The position numbers and the translations under genes are program-made. The notes under the pieces were generated by a model. That model saw only the letters and a list, made by a program, of their open reading frames with translations. It ran no database searches and was not told the origin of the DNA. Below, in pieces: positions 1 through 8,937 of a stretch of DNA of 64,000 nt. Position 1 is the stretch's first letter. Every line of letters starts with the position of its first letter. Origin of the DNA: Pelethousia sp034928145 (GTDB lineage: Bacteria; Bacillota; Clostridia; Christensenellales; CAG-138); the NCBI GenBank assembly GCA_034928145.1, contig JAYFPE010000048.1, positions 1 through 64,000 on the forward strand. Direction: 5' to 3'.

Positions 1-143
1 CCACCACCCGCGGCTTGGTGGAAGCGGATTTCGAGATGATCGCCACCTTCATCGCCAGGATCGTGAAAGAGGGCGAGGCGGCTGTGCCCGCCGTGCAGGC
101 CGGCGTCGCTGAAATTACCAAGAAGTATCCCATGTATGAATAA
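1..143 (+). CDS. glyA: Serine hydroxymethyltransferase, C-terminal end (partial)
   Basis: Only the last 46 codons lie in the window, read in the frame beginning at base 3 and ending at TAA 141-143. The peptide begins TTRGLVEADFEMIATFIARI and ends KKYPMYE. The TTRG start followed by an acidic helix resembles the C-terminal segment of bacterial glycine/serine hydroxymethyltransferases, the PLP enzymes that convert serine to glycine and 5,10-methylene-tetrahydrofolate. A rho-independent terminator follows 17 bases later, so this is the last gene of its transcript. The catalytic part is outside the window, so the call rests on a short tail and could be another fold-type I PLP enzyme. Confidence 0.7.
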   Translation, partial: TTRGLVEADFEMIATFIARIVKEGEAAVPAVQAGVAEITKKYPMYE

Positions 144-160
144 TATACCGTTTTCGTTTA

Positions 161-190
161 ACAAAGGGGGCCTCGGCCCTCTTTGTTTAT
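161..190 (+). terminator. Rho-independent terminator after glyA
   Basis: The arms at 161-172 (ACAAAGGGGGCC) and 176-187 (GGCCCTCTTTGT) pair with one mismatch around a 3-base loop. The T-rich end lies partly inside the stem. Confidence 0.75.
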
Positions 191-387
191 GGAGTTTGTT
201 TTTGGTTATGCCCCAAAGCGTCTCTTTTGACTAGCTAAAAGTTTTTTAGCCTTTCACACATTTTTTCAGAAACCCTCTTTACAATGGCGGGGAAATGGGC
301 TAAACTGAAAACGTGGACATCTTGGCCTGCCTAAGCGTAGGCCTGCAACAATACCTGAAAAATATAAGCATAGCGGGGTGTATTACC

Positions 388-1869
388 ATGATCGACCTAA
401 CCATGAACCAGAAGAACCTAGCGAACAACATTAATAAGGCGCGGGAGAACCACATCGTGCTGCCCACCTTTGCCCAGATGCGGGATCCGAACAAGGTGCC
501 GGAAAAGATCAAACAGGGCCTCAAGAACGTGGGCCTTTGGGATGTGAACCCTCTGAACCTGTTCCGCATCACCTGGCACAACGAGCCTACCATGCAGGGA
601 GGCCAGTACGGCGGGGTAAACTTCATCGAGATCCCCAGCGCCCTTACCGGGGTAGATGCCAGGATCATCGTTCTTTGCGGCAAGTGGTTCCCCACCGGCT
701 GCCATAAAGTAGGCGCAAGCTACGGCTGCCTGGCCCCGCGTCTCGTGACCGGCCAGTTCGACGCCACCTATCACAAGGCTGTTTGGCCCTCCACCGGTAA
801 CTATTGCCGGGGCGGCGCGTTCAACTCCAAGCTGCTCTCCTGTGAAAGCGTAGCCATTCTGCCAGCCGAAATGAGCAAGGAGCGCTTTGATTGGCTTAAG
901 CAGATCGCGGGCGAAATCATCGCCACCCCCGGCTGCGAAAGCAACGTGAAGGAAATTTTCGACAAAACTTGGGAGCTGCGCAACACCCGCGAAGATGTGG
1001 TCATCTTCAATCAGTTCGAAGAAATGGGCAACGTGCTCTGGCATTACCAGGTAACCGGCACCGCCATCGCGGAAGCCTTTGAGACCATGAAGGCTAAGAG
1101 CGAGAACCTGCGCTTGGCAGGCGCTTGCTTCACCAGCGGCTCCGCGGGCACCATGAGCGCGGGCGACTACCTTAAGGAGCAGTATCCTAACTTCAAGCTG
1201 GCCGTAGGCGAGGCGCTACAGTGCCCCACCCTGCTCAACAATGGCTTTGGCGGCCACCGCATCGAAGGCATCGGCGACAAGCACGTGCCCTGGGTGCATA
1301 ATGTTAAGAATACGGATATGGTTGTCGCCATCGATGATGAAGACAGCCAGAACCTCCTGCGCCTGTTCAACACCGAGGTTGGCCATAAGTTCCTGCGGGA
1401 TGAGGTTGGCCTCTCCCAGGCTGAAATCGATCAGCTTTCCTTCCTGGGCATCTCCGGCATCGCCAATGTGCTGGGCTGCATCAAGATGGCCAAGTACTAT
1501 GAGCTCACCGGCAAGGATGTCCTGGCCACCGTGGCCACGGATAGCGCCATCATGTATGGCAGCCGCATCGAGGAGCTGGACGAGCAGCAGGGCGCTTACC
1601 GCGAGTTGACCGCCGCCCGGGACTTCTATGAACATATGCGCGGCGTGCGTACCGACTCCATGCTGGAGCTTACCTACGCGGAGCGCAAGCGCATCCACAA
1701 CCTCAAGTACTACACCTGGGTAGAGCAGCAGGGCCGCACGGTGGAAGACCTCAACGCCCAGTGGTATGACGACAGCTATTGGACCGGCATCCATGCACAG
1801 GCAGCCGAAATGGATAAACTCATCGATGCTTTCAACGCTGAAACCGGCGTGCTGGCCAATATGAAATAA
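388..1869 (+). CDS. Conserved PLP-dependent enzyme of the tryptophan synthase beta / cysteine synthase superfamily
   Basis: A fold-type II PLP protein of 493 residues. Visible family landmarks are GCHKVGASYG, with the probable Schiff-base lysine, STGNYCRGGAFNS, the substrate and phosphate loop, TSGSAGTMSAGDYLK, the glycine-rich phosphate cradle, and the block LNNGFGGHRIEGIGDKHVPW. It matches a clostridial family usually labelled pyridoxal-phosphate-dependent protein beta subunit. The true substrate of that family is not known to me; a lyase or thiolase on an amino acid is plausible. I place the start at ATG 388 with GGGGTG about 8 bases upstream. An in-frame GTG at 313 would add 25 residues of hydrophobic, unconserved-looking sequence. 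It stands alone between two terminators. Family call sure, reaction unknown. Confidence 0.85.
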   Translation: MIDLTMNQKNLANNINKARENHIVLPTFAQMRDPNKVPEKIKQGLKNVGLWDVNPLNLFRITWHNEPTMQGGQYGGVNFIEIPSALTGVDARIIVLCGKWFPTGCHKVGASYGCLAPRLVTGQFDATYHKAVWPSTGNYCRGGAFNSKLLSCESVAILPAEMSKERFDWLKQIAGEIIATPGCESNVKEIFDKTWELRNTREDVVIFNQFEEMGNVLWHYQVTGTAIAEAFETMKAKSENLRLAGACFTSGSAGTMSAGDYLKEQYPNFKLAVGEALQCPTLLNNGFGGHRIEGIGDKHVPWVHNVKNTDMVVAIDDEDSQNLLRLFNTEVGHKFLRDEVGLSQAEIDQLSFLGISGIANVLGCIKMAKYYELTGKDVLATVATDSAIMYGSRIEELDEQQGAYRELTAARDFYEHMRGVRTDSMLELTYAERKRIHNLKYYTWVEQQGRTVEDLNAQWYDDSYWTGIHAQAAEMDKLIDAFNAETGVLANMK

Positions 1870-1890
1870 GCACTCCCCATCGCTTTACAG

Positions 1891-1917
1891 GGGCGGGCCG
1901 TACGGCCCGCCCTTTTG
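1891..1917 (+). terminator. Rho-independent terminator
   Basis: GGGCGGGCC and GGCCCGCCC pair perfectly around GTAC-centred bases (1891-1912), followed by TTTTG. It closes the PLP enzyme gene and separates it from the dcw cluster. Confidence 0.9.
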
Positions 1918-2032
1918 TTGCGTAAAATCTTACGCGGCACCCCGCATCTCCCCCAAAAAGATAATTAGAGGATAAAATAGGATATTTTGACGCCAAAAAT
2001 TAATAATCTGGTCATATAAGTGGCGATAAGTG

Positions 2033-2061
2033 TTGCGAAGTGGTGGAGCGGATGGTATAAT
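2033..2061 (+). promoter_or_regulatory. Sigma-A type promoter of the dcw cluster
   Basis: TTGCGA (2033-2038), a 17-base spacer and a perfect TATAAT (2056-2061) preceded by TG one base upstream (extended -10). It lies about 97 bases before the mraZ start and is the only strong promoter I see in front of mraZ. Confidence 0.8.
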
Positions 2062-2157
2062 GTGGGCATAGCGAAGTTCTGTATCCGGGCCGTGGGAGGG
2101 CTGAGGCGTGGGAATCTCGGCCGGGCGCGGTTACAGAAGACGGAAAGGCGGCTCCGC

Positions 2158-2604
2158 GTGCTCATAAGTTCTTTTGAACATAGCGTGGACGCCAAGGGCA
2201 GGGTCTTCATCCCCGCCAAATGGCGCGACGATCTGGGAGACACCATCGTCATCACCCGGGATTTGCCGGGAGAAGGCGATACGCGGTGTCTTTTCGGCAT
2301 GTCGCTGCAAGTTTGGAACGAAATGCTCGAGCGCTTCAAGCGCATCGCCATCTCGGATGCGCCTGCGCAGAACGCCATGCGCATGCTCTTCGCGGGCGCT
2401 ACGGATTGCGAGCTGGACAAGCAGGGGCGCGCCCTTTTGAGCGCCAGTCTGCGCCAGTATGCGGGCATCGATAAGGACGCGGTGCTCATCGGCATGGGCA
2501 ACCGCATCGAGATATGGAGCGCACAGCGCTGGAATAAGCATTGCGAGGAAAACGATAAGGTGAGCGCCGAAACCCTCCGCTACCTTACGGAGCTTGGCAT
2601 ATGA
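2158..2604 (+). CDS. mraZ: MraZ, transcriptional regulator of the dcw cluster
   Basis: MraZ is an AbrB-fold DNA-binding protein that usually heads the division and cell wall cluster and represses it. The start is taken as GTG 2158, giving 148 residues beginning MLISSFEHSVDAKGRVFIPA. GGAAAGG lies 9 bases upstream, and this matches the usual family length and N-terminus. An in-frame extension back to 2020 would run through the promoter and is rejected. Both SpoVT/AbrB-like repeats are visible: DAKGRVFIPAKWRDDLGD near residues 10-27 and LDKQGRALLSASLRQYAGI in the second half. The stop overlaps the rsmH start (ATGA), implying translational coupling. Confidence 0.93.
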   Translation: MLISSFEHSVDAKGRVFIPAKWRDDLGDTIVITRDLPGEGDTRCLFGMSLQVWNEMLERFKRIAISDAPAQNAMRMLFAGATDCELDKQGRALLSASLRQYAGIDKDAVLIGMGNRIEIWSAQRWNKHCEENDKVSAETLRYLTELGI

Positions 2605-3542
2605 TAGAATTTCGCCACACGCCCATTATGGTAGAGCAAGTGCTCTCGCTGCTGGAACCGCAGCGCGGCGGCGTGTTCGTGGATGGAACCTTGGGCGGCG
2701 GCGGCCATGCGCAGGCCGTGCTTTCCCTCTTGCCCCCCGGCGCGAAGCTTTACGGCGTCGACCGGGATGCGGCAGCCATTGCGGCCGCAACGGAGCGCCT
2801 CACGCCTTTCGGGGCGCGCTTCATTCCCCTGCGGGGCAATTTCTTCCGCATGGCGGAACTGCTCCGGGAGCAAGGGGAAACGGGCGTGGACGGCATTTTG
2901 CTCGACCTGGGCGTTTCTTCCCACCAGTTGGATACCCCCGAGCGCGGGTTTTCGTATCACGACGACGCGCCGCTCGACATGCGCATGGACGCATCGGCTC
3001 CCCTTTCCGCGTACGATGTGGTCAACGGCTACAGTGCGGACGACCTCTGCCGCATCATTCGGGATTACGGCGAGGAACGCTACGCATCCCGGGTTGCCCG
3101 GGCCATCGTGCGGGCGCGGGAAACACAAGGCCCCATCACGGGCACCGTGCGCCTGGCGCAGATCGTCAAAAGCGCCATCCCCGCGGCCAACCGCCGGGAG
3201 GGGCCGCACCCGGCCCGGCGTACCTTCCAGGCCCTGCGCATCGAGGTGAACGGGGAGTTGGAAGGGCTGGAAGCGGCCATCGAGAGCGCCCATAACCTTT
3301 TGCGCAGCGGCGGGCGCATGGCGGTGATTACCTTCCATTCGCTGGAGGACCGCATCGTCAAGCAGGCCTTCAGGCGATTTGAAAACCCATGCACCTGCGA
3401 CCCGCGCGCGCCTATCTGCACCTGCGGCCGCAGGCCCACGGTTCGCATCCTTACCAAAAAGCCGATCGAGGCCGGTGAGGCGGAGCTGAATGAGAACCCC
3501 CGCGCCCGCAGCGCCAAGCTAAGGGCGATCGAGAAGTTATAA
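2601..3542 (+). CDS. rsmH: 16S rRNA (cytosine(1402)-N4)-methyltransferase RsmH
   Basis: RsmH uses S-adenosylmethionine to methylate N4 of C1402 in the decoding centre of 16S rRNA. The 313-residue protein has the normal length. It shows the SAM-binding motif DGTLGGGGHA near residue 30, the block ILLDLGVSSHQLDTPERGFSYHDDAPLDMRMD, and the C-terminal GRMAVITFHSLEDRIVK followed by the typical late Cys-rich stretch NPCTCDPRAPICTCGRRP. The start ATG overlaps the mraZ stop. This is the standard second gene of the dcw cluster. Confidence 0.96.
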   Translation: MIEFRHTPIMVEQVLSLLEPQRGGVFVDGTLGGGGHAQAVLSLLPPGAKLYGVDRDAAAIAAATERLTPFGARFIPLRGNFFRMAELLREQGETGVDGILLDLGVSSHQLDTPERGFSYHDDAPLDMRMDASAPLSAYDVVNGYSADDLCRIIRDYGEERYASRVARAIVRARETQGPITGTVRLAQIVKSAIPAANRREGPHPARRTFQALRIEVNGELEGLEAAIESAHNLLRSGGRMAVITFHSLEDRIVKQAFRRFENPCTCDPRAPICTCGRRPTVRILTKKPIEAGEAELNENPRARSAKLRAIEKL

Positions 3543-3564
3543 CCAACAAAGGCGGAGAATACAA

Positions 3565-4062
3565 ATGGCAGTAGCGGCAAAAAAGCTGGATAACGAGTTG
3601 CGGTATGCGCCCGCTACACGGGTGTACGCCCAAGGCTCCGCCGCGCCTGCTCTAGAGCCGCAGGAGCGGCAAAGGCCACAGGTCCAGCCAGGGCGGCGGG
3701 TTTCGCCCGCACAGGCCACCCGCATCGCCCGAGCCGTCCGCCCCCGGCCCAAGGTCAGCGCGGGGCGGCTGATGTTCGTTACATTGGCTATCATGGCGGG
3801 CTCCGCGCTGATGATCATCACGCTGGTGCGCTATGCCATGATCACGCAGGAATATGCCGTGGTCAACGAGACCAGGGAGCAGATCGAGGAGAGCGACCGC
3901 GAGATCGCGGCGCTCAAGGTGCAGCTCAACGCCGCCGTCAGCCTGGAGGAGGCCCGCGCCGCCGCCTTGGGGGCGGGGATGGGATACCCCACGGCGGAGC
4001 AGATCATCCGCATACAGGGCGGGCAGCAGGCGCAATCCGGAGGCCAAACGGCCCCCGAGTAA
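3565..4062 (+). CDS. ftsL: FtsL-like septum protein
   Basis: A 165-residue bitopic membrane protein in the usual ftsL slot. It has a cytoplasmic basic and proline-rich region (1-66), one transmembrane segment (about 69-91, LMFVTLAIMAGSALMIITLV) and an outside heptad-rich helix (about 98-135, NETREQIEESDREIAALKVQ). It then ends in a short Gln/Gly-rich tail. FtsL proteins are poorly conserved, so the call rests on this topology, size and position between rsmH and a class B PBP gene. It should act with FtsQ/DivIB and DivIC in the divisome. The N-terminal cytoplasmic part is longer than in Bacillus FtsL. Confidence 0.8.
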   Translation: MAVAAKKLDNELRYAPATRVYAQGSAAPALEPQERQRPQVQPGRRVSPAQATRIARAVRPRPKVSAGRLMFVTLAIMAGSALMIITLVRYAMITQEYAVVNETREQIEESDREIAALKVQLNAAVSLEEARAAALGAGMGYPTAEQIIRIQGGQQAQSGGQTAPE

Positions 4063-4083
4063 GGGCCGTGGAGGTGAAAGGCT

Positions 4084-6255
4084 TTGGGCGGAACGGGCGT
4101 TGCGGCTAAAAAACGGCTGGCTATCACGCTTGCGGGTGTGGCCGTGGTGTTTTTGCTGCTGATCGTGCGCTTGTTTTGGATCATGATCATCCAGGGGGCG
4201 GAGCTAAGCGAAAAGGCACTGCTTCAGCAAACCCAGGATACCTCCCTCACAGCCTCCAGGGGCTCCATCACGGACGCGGGCGGCGTAGTGTTGGCCCAGA
4301 GCGGCACTGCCTATAAGGTGATGCTCAACCCCTCCCAGCTATGCTCGGCAAAGTATAAAGACGATAATGATCGCGTGGCCCTGGAGCTTTCCGAAATCCT
4401 GCAAATGGATTATGACTATGTTTATGGCCAGGTGCAAAAGCGGAACAGCAGGGGCGAATACTATAGAGAGGTTATCCTTAAGCGTCAGGTGGAGCGCGAG
4501 GCGGTGGACGCCATCAACAGCCGCCAGTTGGGCCCCGGCGTCTACATGACCATCGATTCCAAGCGATACTATCCCAACGGCAGCCTATTCTCCCAGCTTT
4601 TAGGCTTCACCACCATCGACGGGGTGGGCCAGAGCGGGCTGGAGCAGAAGTATGATAAATACCTCGCGGGCGAGAATGGCCGCATGATCACCGAAACCGA
4701 CGCCATGGGCAGCGCCCTGGCGTACGGCGCGCAGGAGATCATCGAACCCGTAAACGGTTACGACGTGGTCTTGACCACAGATAGCGCCATCCAATCTTTT
4801 TTAGAGAAGGCCCTTAAGGAGGCGCTGGCGGTCAACCAGGCCGAAACGGCCCAGGGTATCGTGCTCAACTGCAAAACCGGGGCCATCGCGGCTCTTTCCA
4901 CCCAGCCGGATTACGATCCCAACAACCCTCCGCGCGATGATATCGCCACCCTCAACGCCTTGAGCCGCAACCGCGTGGTTTCCGACAACTACGAGCCCGG
5001 CTCGACCTTCAAGATCGTCACCCTTGCCTCCGCGTTGGATAGCGGGGCCGTGAATCTGAACACCGGATACCATTGCCCGGGTTACCACATGGTAAACGGG
5101 GAGAAGATCAAGTGCTGGAAGGCGGGCGGCCATGGAAGTGAAACGCTGAAGAAGGCGGTGCAGAATTCCTGCAACCCGGCGTTTATGCAAATGGCACTTG
5201 CCATGGGCGCGGATACGTTTTATGATTATATCTACGCCTTCGGTTTTGGCACCACCACGGCCAGCGGCATCTCGGGCGAGACCAGCGGCATCGTGACGCA
5301 CCAGAAATACATGACCGAGAACACACTCGCCCGCATCGGCTTCGGCCAGAGCATCGCCGTATCCCCCATCCAGCTGGCGGCCGCTGCCGCGGCTGCCGTA
5401 AATGGCGGTGAGCTGATGCAGCCCTACATCGTGGATCGCATCGTCAGCCAGAGCGGCGAGGTCATTTTGCAGAATTCGCCCACCACCGTGCGCCGGGTGA
5501 TTTCCAGTGAAACCAGCGCCAAGGTGCGGGACTTGCTCGAAAGCGTGGTGGCGGAGGGCAGCGGCAAAAACGCCGCTATCCCCGGATACCGCGTGGGCGG
5601 CAAAACCGGCACGGCTCAAAAGTACGAAGACGGAAAGATAGCCGAGGGCAAGCTGATTGCTTCCTTCATCGGGTTCGCCCCTGCGGAAGACCCGGAGTAT
5701 GTTTGCCTGATCCTGGTGGATGAACCCAAGGTGGGCACCATTTTCGGCAGCACCGTGGCCGCGCCCTTTGTCAAACAGGTGATGGAGGAGACCCTGCGGC
5801 ACTATGGTTACCTGCCCACTGAAAGCGTGGAAACGGTGAGCGTGCCCGATCTGGTGGGCATGACCATCAACGAAGCCAAAACGGCGCTCAAGGCTAACGG
5901 CCTGGAGGCGGTTTACCAGGATGACGGGGCCGATATCGTTATCGCCCAGGTATCCGCAGCCAACGAGATCGTGCAAAAAGGTAGCGAGGTGTTGCTCTAT
6001 ACGGCTAACACCGGCATTGAGATCACCGAGGCTGATGTGGAGATGGCCACCGTGCCCGATGTCACAGGGCGCACGCGCCTTTCGGCCAACGACGAGCTGG
6101 CCAAGTATGGGCTCAAGATACTCATAGACCCGCCGGATCAAAGCGGCGTGGCCTTCCGGCAATACCCGCAAGCGGGTACCAAAGTGGAGATCGGCACAGA
6201 GGTGCTGGTGGAATTTGAAAACGCCGCTACGGCTTCCACAGGTGGAACCGGATAG
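4084..6255 (+). CDS. Class B penicillin-binding protein with two PASTA domains (SpoVD/FtsI type)
   Basis: A 723-residue septal transpeptidase. A membrane anchor lies at about 14-36, followed by a PBP dimerisation domain and the transpeptidase domain. The active-site motifs are S307-TF-K310, S362-C-N364 and K507-T-G509. Two C-terminal PASTA modules start near VSVPDLVGMTINEAK and ATVPDVTGRTRLSAN. It cross-links septal peptidoglycan outside the membrane. The start is an uncommon TTG at 4084, supported by GGAGGTG 7 bases upstream. Tandem PASTA modules occur in both vegetative PBP2B and sporulation-specific SpoVD. Since only one such gene sits in this cluster, I cannot say which role it has, or whether it does both. 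Confidence 0.93.
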   Translation: MGGTGVAAKKRLAITLAGVAVVFLLLIVRLFWIMIIQGAELSEKALLQQTQDTSLTASRGSITDAGGVVLAQSGTAYKVMLNPSQLCSAKYKDDNDRVALELSEILQMDYDYVYGQVQKRNSRGEYYREVILKRQVEREAVDAINSRQLGPGVYMTIDSKRYYPNGSLFSQLLGFTTIDGVGQSGLEQKYDKYLAGENGRMITETDAMGSALAYGAQEIIEPVNGYDVVLTTDSAIQSFLEKALKEALAVNQAETAQGIVLNCKTGAIAALSTQPDYDPNNPPRDDIATLNALSRNRVVSDNYEPGSTFKIVTLASALDSGAVNLNTGYHCPGYHMVNGEKIKCWKAGGHGSETLKKAVQNSCNPAFMQMALAMGADTFYDYIYAFGFGTTTASGISGETSGIVTHQKYMTENTLARIGFGQSIAVSPIQLAAAAAAAVNGGELMQPYIVDRIVSQSGEVILQNSPTTVRRVISSETSAKVRDLLESVVAEGSGKNAAIPGYRVGGKTGTAQKYEDGKIAEGKLIASFIGFAPAEDPEYVCLILVDEPKVGTIFGSTVAAPFVKQVMEETLRHYGYLPTESVETVSVPDLVGMTINEAKTALKANGLEAVYQDDGADIVIAQVSAANEIVQKGSEVLLYTANTGIEITEADVEMATVPDVTGRTRLSANDELAKYGLKILIDPPDQSGVAFRQYPQAGTKVEIGTEVLVEFENAATASTGGTG

Positions 6256-6308
6256 CGCAGGCCAGGAACGGAGCGGAGGCGCGTTGCGCCCGCAGAGGAG
6301 AAAAGAGC

Positions 6309-7745
6309 ATGTTATTGAGCGAATTGGCAAAGCCGACTGCCCACGAGCTGCTGGGTGCGGATGTCCTTGCCGGGGAATTGCAGTATAATTCCCGCAAGGT
6401 CAATAAAGGGGATGTGTTCTGCTGCATCGTCGGCACCTTCGCCGATGGGCACGAATACGCGGCCCAGGCTGTGGAAAAGGGCGCGGCTGCGCTGGTGGTG
6501 GAGCGGCGGCTGCCCCTCGACATACCACAGCTATTGGTGCCCAACACCCGTGTTGCTATGGCGGAAATGGCCGCCGGCTACTACGGCTACCCCACCAAGG
6601 GCATGATCATCCTCGGCATAACCGGCACCAACGGTAAAACCAGCACGACCTATATGCTCAAAGCCATTGCCGAGCGCATGGGTAAGAAGGTGGGCCTCAT
6701 CGGCACCATTCGCAACATGATCGGCGACATCATCATCGATACCGAGCGCACCACGCCCGAGAGCGTGGACTTGCAGCGCATATTCCGCCAGATGAAGAAT
6801 GAAAATGTGGATGTGGTGATCATGGAGGTATCTAGCCATTCGCTCGATCAAAAGCGGGTGCACGGCATCGAGTTCGACGTGGGCGAGTTTACCAACCTCA
6901 CCCAGGATCACCTCGATTACCACAAGACGTTTGCCAATTACCTGGCGGCCAAGAAGCAGCTCTTTTACCAGAGCAAGAAGGCCGTGATTAACCTGGATGA
7001 TCCCCACGCAGCCGAGTTGATGGAAGGGCTCGAAATGCCTACCGTGACCTTTGGCATCCGCGAGCAGGCGGATATCACGGCCAGCGAGATCGATATCACC
7101 ACCCGGGGCGTGCAGTTCGATATGCATTATAAAAACATCACTTCCCGGCTCAACATCCCCATCCCCGGCCTCTTCTCCGTGTTCAACGCCATGGGCGCGG
7201 CCGCCGTGGCCCTCTCCATGGGCTGGACGCTGGATTCCATCAAGGGGGGGCTGGAGAACATGATGAGCGTGAGCGGGCGGCTGGAGCCGCTGCCCACAGG
7301 CAAGCACGAATTCACGGTGCTGCTGGATTACGCCCACACGCCGGATGCTTTGGAAAATATCCTCAAAACCGTGCGCAGCTTTGCCATGGGGCGGGTGGTT
7401 ACCCTCTTCGGCTGCGGTGGCGACCGGGACCATGCCAAGCGCCCTATCATGGGCGAGATCGGCGGCAGGTACAGCGATTTCCTGGTGGTCACCTCGGATA
7501 ACCCGCGCACGGAGCAGCCTATGGCCATCATTGAGGATATCCTCGAGGGCGTGAAAAAGAGCGGCTGTGAGCACGTGGTGATCGAGAACCGGCGCGAGGC
7601 CATCCGCTATGTGCTGGAGCACGCACACAAAAACGACGTGATCATCCTGGCCGGCAAGGGCCATGAAAACTATCAGGAGATCAACGGCGGCAAACATCAC
7701 TTTGACGAGAAGGAGATCGTGGCGGAGATACTGGGGACGAACTAA
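6309..7745 (+). CDS. murE: UDP-MurNAc-L-Ala-D-Glu:meso-diaminopimelate ligase MurE
   Basis: MurE adds the third amino acid to the peptidoglycan precursor, using ATP in the cytoplasm. The 478-residue protein has the three Mur ligase domains: an N-terminal UDP-binding domain with the SR-motif YNSRKVNKGD, a central ATPase with ITGTNGKTSTTYM, and a C-terminal domain. The motif D397-N-P-R400 is the signature of enzymes that select meso-diaminopimelate; lysine-adding MurE proteins have other residues here. The sequence therefore predicts a DAP-type cell wall. murF, which often follows, is absent and mraY comes next. Confidence 0.95.
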   Translation: MLLSELAKPTAHELLGADVLAGELQYNSRKVNKGDVFCCIVGTFADGHEYAAQAVEKGAAALVVERRLPLDIPQLLVPNTRVAMAEMAAGYYGYPTKGMIILGITGTNGKTSTTYMLKAIAERMGKKVGLIGTIRNMIGDIIIDTERTTPESVDLQRIFRQMKNENVDVVIMEVSSHSLDQKRVHGIEFDVGEFTNLTQDHLDYHKTFANYLAAKKQLFYQSKKAVINLDDPHAAELMEGLEMPTVTFGIREQADITASEIDITTRGVQFDMHYKNITSRLNIPIPGLFSVFNAMGAAAVALSMGWTLDSIKGGLENMMSVSGRLEPLPTGKHEFTVLLDYAHTPDALENILKTVRSFAMGRVVTLFGCGGDRDHAKRPIMGEIGGRYSDFLVVTSDNPRTEQPMAIIEDILEGVKKSGCEHVVIENRREAIRYVLEHAHKNDVIILAGKGHENYQEINGGKHHFDEKEIVAEILGTN

Positions 7746-7774
7746 TTCCTTACGCCACGAATCGGAGGTAATCC

Positions 7775-8791
7775 ATGCGCTACATGATATACGCCCTGCT
7801 CCTGAGCGCGGCGGTGACCATCGCCCTGGGGCCCGTGCTTATCCCGCTGCTCAAGCGGCTCAAATTCGGCCAAACGGAGCGGGAGCTGGGACCTAGAAGT
7901 CACCTCACCAAGCAAGGAACGCCAACCATGGGCGGCCTCATGTTCATCGCCGGCATCCTGGCGGGCACGCTCGCCTTTTCCCTTTCGGCTACGGAGCTTG
8001 CGCTGCCCGCGCTGCTCTGTACGGCCGGCTTCGCGCTGGTAGGCTTTCTGGATGATTTTCTCAAGGTCCGCCTCAAGAATACCGTGGGCCTTCGGGCATA
8101 CCAAAAGATTTTGGCTCAGTTCCTCATCGCGGGTATATTGGCCGTATATGCTTACAGGAGCCCCTTCATCGGTTCCAAGATCTACCTGGCCTTTTTGGAT
8201 CTGGAGTGGGATCTCGGCGTTTTCTACATCCCTGCCATGATGTTCATCATGATCGGCACGGTGAACAGCGTCAACCTCACCGATGGGCTGGACGGGCTGG
8301 CCTCGGGCGTCTCCCTGGTCTATGCCCTTACCATGAGCGTGATCTTCTTCTATATGTCCGCGGTGATGAAATCCCCCGCGGATATGGGACAAGCCCAGCA
8401 GACCCAATACGCGGCCGAGCTCAATTCCATGGCTATCTTCGCAGCGGCCGTGGCCGGCGGGTGCCTGGGGTTCCTCCGGTATAACAGCTTTCCCGCGCGG
8501 GTGTTCATGGGCGATACCGGCTCGCTGGCCCTGGGCGGCGCTGTCGCCGTGATGGCCATCTTTTCCCGGGCCGTGCTGCTGCTCCCCATCATGGGGGCGT
8601 GCTTTGTAGCCAGCGCCATTTCCGTCATCCTGCAGGTAGGCAGCTACAAGCTTCGGCGCAAGCGCATTTTCAAAATGGCGCCCCTGCACCATCACTTTGA
8701 ATTGCTGGGTTACAGCGAGACCCGCATCGTATCCATGTATATGATCGTCACCACGGTACTCTGCCTTATTTCGTTGCTGGCCTTCCAATAA
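7775..8791 (+). CDS. mraY: Phospho-MurNAc-pentapeptide transferase MraY
   Basis: MraY moves phospho-MurNAc-pentapeptide onto undecaprenyl phosphate to make lipid I. The 338-residue polytopic membrane protein has about ten hydrophobic helices. It carries the conserved loops FGQTERELGPRSHLTKQGTP, DDFLKVRLKNTVGLRAYQK and VNLTDGLDGLASG, plus the C-terminal MAPLHHHFELLGYSETRIV with its histidine triplet. The start ATG 7775 follows GGAGG by 7 bases. A 242-base gap with a long hairpin separates it from murD. Confidence 0.96.
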   Translation: MRYMIYALLLSAAVTIALGPVLIPLLKRLKFGQTERELGPRSHLTKQGTPTMGGLMFIAGILAGTLAFSLSATELALPALLCTAGFALVGFLDDFLKVRLKNTVGLRAYQKILAQFLIAGILAVYAYRSPFIGSKIYLAFLDLEWDLGVFYIPAMMFIMIGTVNSVNLTDGLDGLASGVSLVYALTMSVIFFYMSAVMKSPADMGQAQQTQYAAELNSMAIFAAAVAGGCLGFLRYNSFPARVFMGDTGSLALGGAVAVMAIFSRAVLLLPIMGACFVASAISVILQVGSYKLRRKRIFKMAPLHHHFELLGYSETRIVSMYMIVTTVLCLISLLAFQ

Positions 8792-8904
8792 AGGCGCTTG
8801 GGCGGACAAGCCCATTTCTTATATCGTTTCCGTTTTGCCGCTCGGTGGCAGGTACCGTATGGCCGTGGTTCTTTGGCGCTTGGCACGGCAGGCGGGTTCA
8901 AGGC

Positions 8905-8937
8905 GTTTGAGAGAGGACGCGGCTCCTTGTCTCAAAC
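8905..8937 (+). other. Long hairpin in the mraY-murD gap
   Basis: The gap 8792-9033 holds no supported gene. Its main structure is GTTTGAGA (8905-8912) paired with TCTCAAAC (8930-8937). It is reinforced by AGGA (8914-8917) with TCCT (8924-8927) around a CGCGGC loop. No T-run follows directly; TTTTTT occurs about 26 bases later. It may be an mRNA processing or attenuation element within the dcw transcript. Confidence 0.45.

Noticed and set aside
313..387. GTG start adding 25 residues to the PLP enzyme
   Set aside because: No ribosome binding site, a sequence unlike the family N-terminus, and a good start at 388.
2043..2113. Four GTGG-type repeats (2043, 2062, 2092, 2108) as MraZ boxes
   Set aside because: Known MraZ sites are regularly spaced about one helical turn apart. 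These spacings are 19, 30 and 16, so the evidence is too weak.
2020..2157. Upstream extension of mraZ
   Set aside because: It would translate the promoter region, and family members start at MLISSFEH-like sequence.
4801..6330. A 509-codon open frame on the minus strand opposite the PASTA PBP
   Set aside because: Antisense shadow of a convincing PBP gene, with no family features.
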